Shown piece after piece: positions 16,169 through 18,224 of a stretch of 18,224 nt of DNA (its first letter is position 1; each line of letters starts with the position of its first letter). The DNA comes from an uncultured Bacilli bacterium (lineage in GTDB: Bacteria; Bacillota_I; Bacilli_A; RF39; UBA660). The notes beneath the pieces were generated by a model. The model did not search any database. It was not told where the DNA came from and saw only the letters and a program-made list of their open reading frames with translations. Location: positions 1-18,224 of the forward strand of contig CANQIM010000008.1 in the NCBI GenBank assembly GCA_947624075.1, read 5' to 3'. The position numbers were made by a program, and so were the translations under genes.

Positions 16169-16177
16169 TGTTAGAAT
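16169..16177 (+). promoter_or_regulatory. Extended -10 promoter before the 3D-domain protein
   Basis: TGT plus TAGAAT (16172-16177) is an extended -10 match about 20 nt before the ATG at 16198, leaving a very short leader that includes GAGGAG. Confidence 0.4.
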
Positions 16178-16197
16178 AATATTTTAGAGGAGTTCTT

Positions 16198-16803
16198 ATG
16201 AAATATGTAGTTTATGCCTTAAATATATTTTTATTTTTAATGGTTCCTGTTTATTTGTTTGTATTTCCATTGCTTGATCAATCTTCAGAAACTAATTTAG
16301 CAGTAAAAGAGTTGAAGAGTAATGAAATAGTTAGTGTAAGTAATGTCCTTTATAGAAAAGAAAATGTAGATAGTTCTAACCAAAAGGAAATTGTTTTAAA
16401 TAATGATGATAAATTAGCTGTAAATGTTTGTCGTGCAAATGTTACAGATGTACTTGAAACAGTTTTAGGAAAAATGTCTGCTTATGGACCAGATTGTGCT
16501 GGCTGTGGCGGAAAGGTTGGAGCTGGACAAGTGGTTACAAATGGAAATATTTATTATTATGATAAAGTATATGGACAACTTCGAATAGTAGCAGGAGATA
16601 GTAAGTTTCCATATGGAACTGTGATAAGGGTTTTAAATTCTAAATATAAAGATCCGTTTTATGCTATTGTTTTAGATAGAGGAAGCGACATAGGAATAAA
16701 TAGAAGATTTACATTTGATTTGTTATTCCCTTCAGAAAGAGAAGCTAATTTATTTGGAACAAGTTATAATGTTACATTTGAAGTAGTAAGATATGGTTAT
16801 TAA
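16198..16803 (+). CDS. 3D-domain (double-psi beta barrel) envelope protein
   Basis: A 201-residue exported or membrane-anchored protein. An N-terminal hydrophobic helix (about residues 6-26) precedes a spacer and a C-terminal 3D domain from about residue 96. The domain reads MSAYGPDCAGCGGKVGAG, YGQLRIVAGDSKFPYGTVIRV, then AIVLDRGSDIG and FDLLF. The three conserved aspartates that name the domain are visible. 3D domains occur in YabE/YocH-type and RlpA-like peptidoglycan-acting proteins. A cell-wall role is inferred from this and from the single membrane anchor. It has its own promoter and terminator. Confidence 0.85.
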   Translation: MKYVVYALNIFLFLMVPVYLFVFPLLDQSSETNLAVKELKSNEIVSVSNVLYRKENVDSSNQKEIVLNNDDKLAVNVCRANVTDVLETVLGKMSAYGPDCAGCGGKVGAGQVVTNGNIYYYDKVYGQLRIVAGDSKFPYGTVIRVLNSKYKDPFYAIVLDRGSDIGINRRFTFDLLFPSEREANLFGTSYNVTFEVVRYGY

Positions 16804-16804
16804 G

Positions 16805-16831
16805 GAGCAATGAGAGGTTGCTCTTTTTTTT
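16805..16831 (+). terminator. Intrinsic terminator after the 3D-domain gene
   Basis: GAGCAA (16805-16810) and TTGCTC (16818-16823) form a 6-bp stem with a 7-nt loop and eight T residues after it. On the opposite strand an A/T-rich tract and weak dyad (AGC...GCT near 16841-16855) may end the convergent XRE gene. Confidence 0.75.
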
Positions 16832-16852
16832 GCAAAAAAAAAGCTTATGAGG

Positions 16853-17068
16853 CTATTTTCTTCTAGGGTATGGTTCTTTGATATTTGTTAGGCCTAGTAT
16901 GTAGTCAATACTTGTGTTATAAAAAATGGCAAGTTTTTTTAAACCTTCGTATGATAATTCATAAATACCTTGTTCTATTCTTGAATAGTGGGCTTGCGTT
17001 ATCCCAAGTATGTCAGCTATATTTTTTTGCAATAAGTCATTATCTTCTCTTAAATCTTTAATTCTCAT
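16853..17068 (-). CDS. XRE-family (Cro/C1-type HTH) transcriptional regulator
   Basis: A 71-residue regulator consisting of little more than one helix-turn-helix domain. The pattern is LREDNDLLQKNIADILGITQAHYSRIEQGIYELSYEGLKKLAIFYNTSIDYILGLT, given here only as a family reading: Q14-A18 starts helix 2, ITQAHYSRIEQG is the recognition helix, and DYILGLT ends the fold. AAAGGTGG lies just ahead of its ATG. It is divergent from the 17183/17767 gene pair, with repeated palindromic half-sites between, so it most likely represses that pair and itself. Confidence 0.9.
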   Translation of the reverse strand: MRIKDLREDNDLLQKNIADILGITQAHYSRIEQGIYELSYEGLKKLAIFYNTSIDYILGLTNIKEPYPRRK

Positions 17069-17114
17069 GGAATACCACCTTTTGAATTATTTTATAATAT
17101 TTGGAAAAAGCATA

Positions 17115-17143
17115 TTGACTTTTATGTGCTTTACGTATATATT
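17115..17143 (+). promoter_or_regulatory. Sigma-A-type promoter of the second target operon
   Basis: TTGACT (17115-17120), a 17-bp spacer and TATATT (17138-17143) form a good promoter, with transcription starting near 17150. On the opposite strand TATAAT (plus positions 17145-17150) could serve the XRE gene. The two promoters would overlap, allowing one repressor to control both. Confidence 0.55.
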
Positions 17144-17168
17144 TATTATAGTATACGTAATGCGTATA
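17131..17168 (+). promoter_or_regulatory. Operator cluster of TACGTA-like half-sites
   Basis: TTACGTATA (17131-17139) is the exact reverse complement of TATACGTAA (17152-17160). A third related copy, ATGCGTATA (17160-17168), makes a second dyad ATACG-5-CGTAT (17153-17167). The sites overlap the -10 and the transcription start of the rightward promoter. Repeated dyads between an XRE gene and a divergent operon are the usual layout of repressor operators. Confidence 0.55.
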
Positions 17169-17182
17169 AATAAGGTGAGAAA

Positions 17183-17758
17183 ATGTTTGAGAAGTTAAAC
17201 AGAGTTTTAGCGTTAATTATAGTATTAGTAATAATTTTCATGAGTATAGGTTATTCTGCTTTGAATAAAAATTTAAATATAAGTGGAGAGTTAACTTATA
17301 GACCAGATGAACAAATAAGAGTAACTAGTTTTGTACCTAAAGGTTCAGCTAGTAATATGACTATTCAATATTATGAATTTTCTAAAAAAGAAGTAAGACT
17401 TGGTTGTACACCTTCATCAACTACTGCTTCTGCTTCCTATGATGTAACTGTTCAAAATAAATCAAGTTATACATACGTAATAAGTGAAATTACTAAGACA
17501 GGTGATAATAATCTTACCTATGAATTAAGTAATTATAAAGTAGGACAAGGAATAGGAAAGAATTCTTCAATTACTTTTACAATAACTTTTAAATATAGTG
17601 TAAGTTCATTACCACAAAATAGAGCTCAAGCAATATCACTAAATTTTACTTTTGTAAGACCATATGCTGAAATAGTGAAATATAGTAACACACAAAGTCA
17701 ATCTAAATGTACAAATGTGCAATGTGCGATAGATGATTTATACGATAAGTTAAGGTAG
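17183..17758 (+). CDS. Exported protein homologous to the N-terminal domain of the DGR target
   Basis: A 191-residue protein with an N-terminal hydrophobic export or anchor helix (VLALIIVLVIIFMSIGYSAL, residues 8-27). The following beta-rich domain aligns with the start of the DGR target at the left edge (shared SIGYS-LNKNLNISG, LTYRP, then IR and TFTIT). Its last 25 residues (YSNTQSQSKCTNVQCAIDDLY) resemble residues 38-60 of the next protein (YNNTTSKGSYTNVQGSIDELY), a short module shared by neighbours. AAGGTGAG precedes the ATG. The stop is 8 nt before the next start. Function is unknown; a surface-display or assembly partner for the FGE-like protein is inferred. Confidence 0.85.
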   Translation: MFEKLNRVLALIIVLVIIFMSIGYSALNKNLNISGELTYRPDEQIRVTSFVPKGSASNMTIQYYEFSKKEVRLGCTPSSTTASASYDVTVQNKSSYTYVISEITKTGDNNLTYELSNYKVGQGIGKNSSITFTITFKYSVSSLPQNRAQAISLNFTFVRPYAEIVKYSNTQSQSKCTNVQCAIDDLYDKLR

Positions 17759-17766
17759 GCGAGATT

Positions 17767-18224
17767 ATGAATAAAACTAAATATATTTTATTAGGAATAT
17801 TAATTGGAATACTAATAGTAGGAAGTATATCAGTTTATGCTGTAACAGCGGTAATAGAAGGAAGTGAAGTAAGTTATAATAATACGACAAGTAAAGGAAG
17901 TTACACAAATGTTCAAGGATCAATTGATGAATTATATCAAAGATACAAGGACTTAACAGGAGAAACTTCAACAAAATATACAGAGTCAATATTAAATGGA
18001 GCAGATCCAGTATTAGGGACAGGAATGATACCAGTAACAATAGATGATGATGGAAAAGTAAAATATGCCAATGTTAATACACCATGGTATAAATATGCAG
18101 CTAAGAAATGGGCTAATGCGGTAATACTAGTAAAAACACCAAGTAAATCATATAAAACAGGAGACACTATCTTAGAAAAAGATATAGAAAGTTACTTTGT
18201 ATGGATACCAAGGTATAGTTATAA
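17767..18224 (+). CDS. FGE-like surface protein, candidate second DGR target (3' end cut by window edge)
   Basis: The 152 visible codons run off the right edge. An N-terminal hydrophobic segment (ILLGILIGILIVGSISVYA) is a signal peptide or anchor. Next comes the NVQGSIDELY module. Then a region clearly homologous to residues about 222-297 of the first target: GTGMIPVTIDDDGKVKYANV against GDMIPVYYDNGWKKADV, WYKYAAKKWANAV against WYDYTNQKWANAV, and YFVWIPRYSY against MWVWIPRYSY. The part where a variable repeat would sit is not in the window, so target status is a prediction. It is translated closely after the 17183 gene and lies under the XRE-controlled promoter. Confidence 0.85.
   Translation, partial: MNKTKYILLGILIGILIVGSISVYAVTAVIEGSEVSYNNTTSKGSYTNVQGSIDELYQRYKDLTGETSTKYTESILNGADPVLGTGMIPVTIDDDGKVKYANVNTPWYKYAAKKWANAVILVKTPSKSYKTGDTILEKDIESYFVWIPRYSY

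Noticed and set aside
17777..18167. Minus-strand open frames at the right edge
   Set aside because: They lie opposite a plus-strand gene with signal peptide and clear homology to the DGR target.
1..18224. CRISPR array, tRNA or rRNA genes, IS elements
   Set aside because: No regularly spaced repeats, cloverleaf-like sequence, rRNA segments, or transposase was seen on either strand.

Overview
The window comes from a very AT-rich, low-GC Gram-positive-type bacterium. The gene order priA, fmt, rlmN, PP2C phosphatase, PASTA Ser/Thr kinase, rsgA, rpe is typical of Bacillota. Standard stop codons are used, UGA included (fmt and the phosphatase end in TGA), so this is not a UGA-Trp mycoplasma. An uncultured gut Bacilli lineage is my inference; no 16S or other marker here fixes it.

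Region 1 (1-4371) is a complete diversity-generating retroelement (DGR), all on the plus strand. The order is: a target surface-type protein with a C-terminal formylglycine-generating-enzyme (FGE)/C-type-lectin-like fold whose last 46 codons are the variable repeat (VR, 1861-1999); an 11-bp hairpin; the template repeat (TR, 2123-2261); a small MutS-like accessory gene; avd; and a DGR-type reverse transcriptase with YMDD, closed by an intrinsic terminator. TR and VR align without gaps over 139 bp. By hand count 21 of 41 template adenines differ, against only 1 of 98 non-adenine positions. This is the signature of adenine-specific mutagenic retrohoming.

Region 2 (4372-4875) holds a degraded C-terminal remnant of a Fic-family gene and a terminator. 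Region 3 (4876-15159) is a compact housekeeping run: priA, a small membrane protein, an unknown tail-anchored protein, fmt, an unknown membrane protein, rlmN, prpC, prkC, rsgA, rpe. Many of these genes overlap by 4-16 nt. Region 4 (15160-16831) has an Asn-rich single-pass membrane protein and a 3D-domain (double-psi beta barrel) envelope protein, each with its own extended -10 promoter.

Region 5 (16853-18224) contains a minus-strand XRE-family repressor and, divergent from it, a two-gene unit. The first gene is homologous to the N-terminal domain of the DGR target. The second, cut by the right edge, is homologous to the start of the target's FGE-like domain. It is therefore a candidate second, remote DGR target, with repeated TACGTA-type operator half-sites in its promoter. 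Its presumed VR lies beyond the window. The most interesting system is the MutS-like/Avd/RT retroelement plus this possible repressor-controlled second target.
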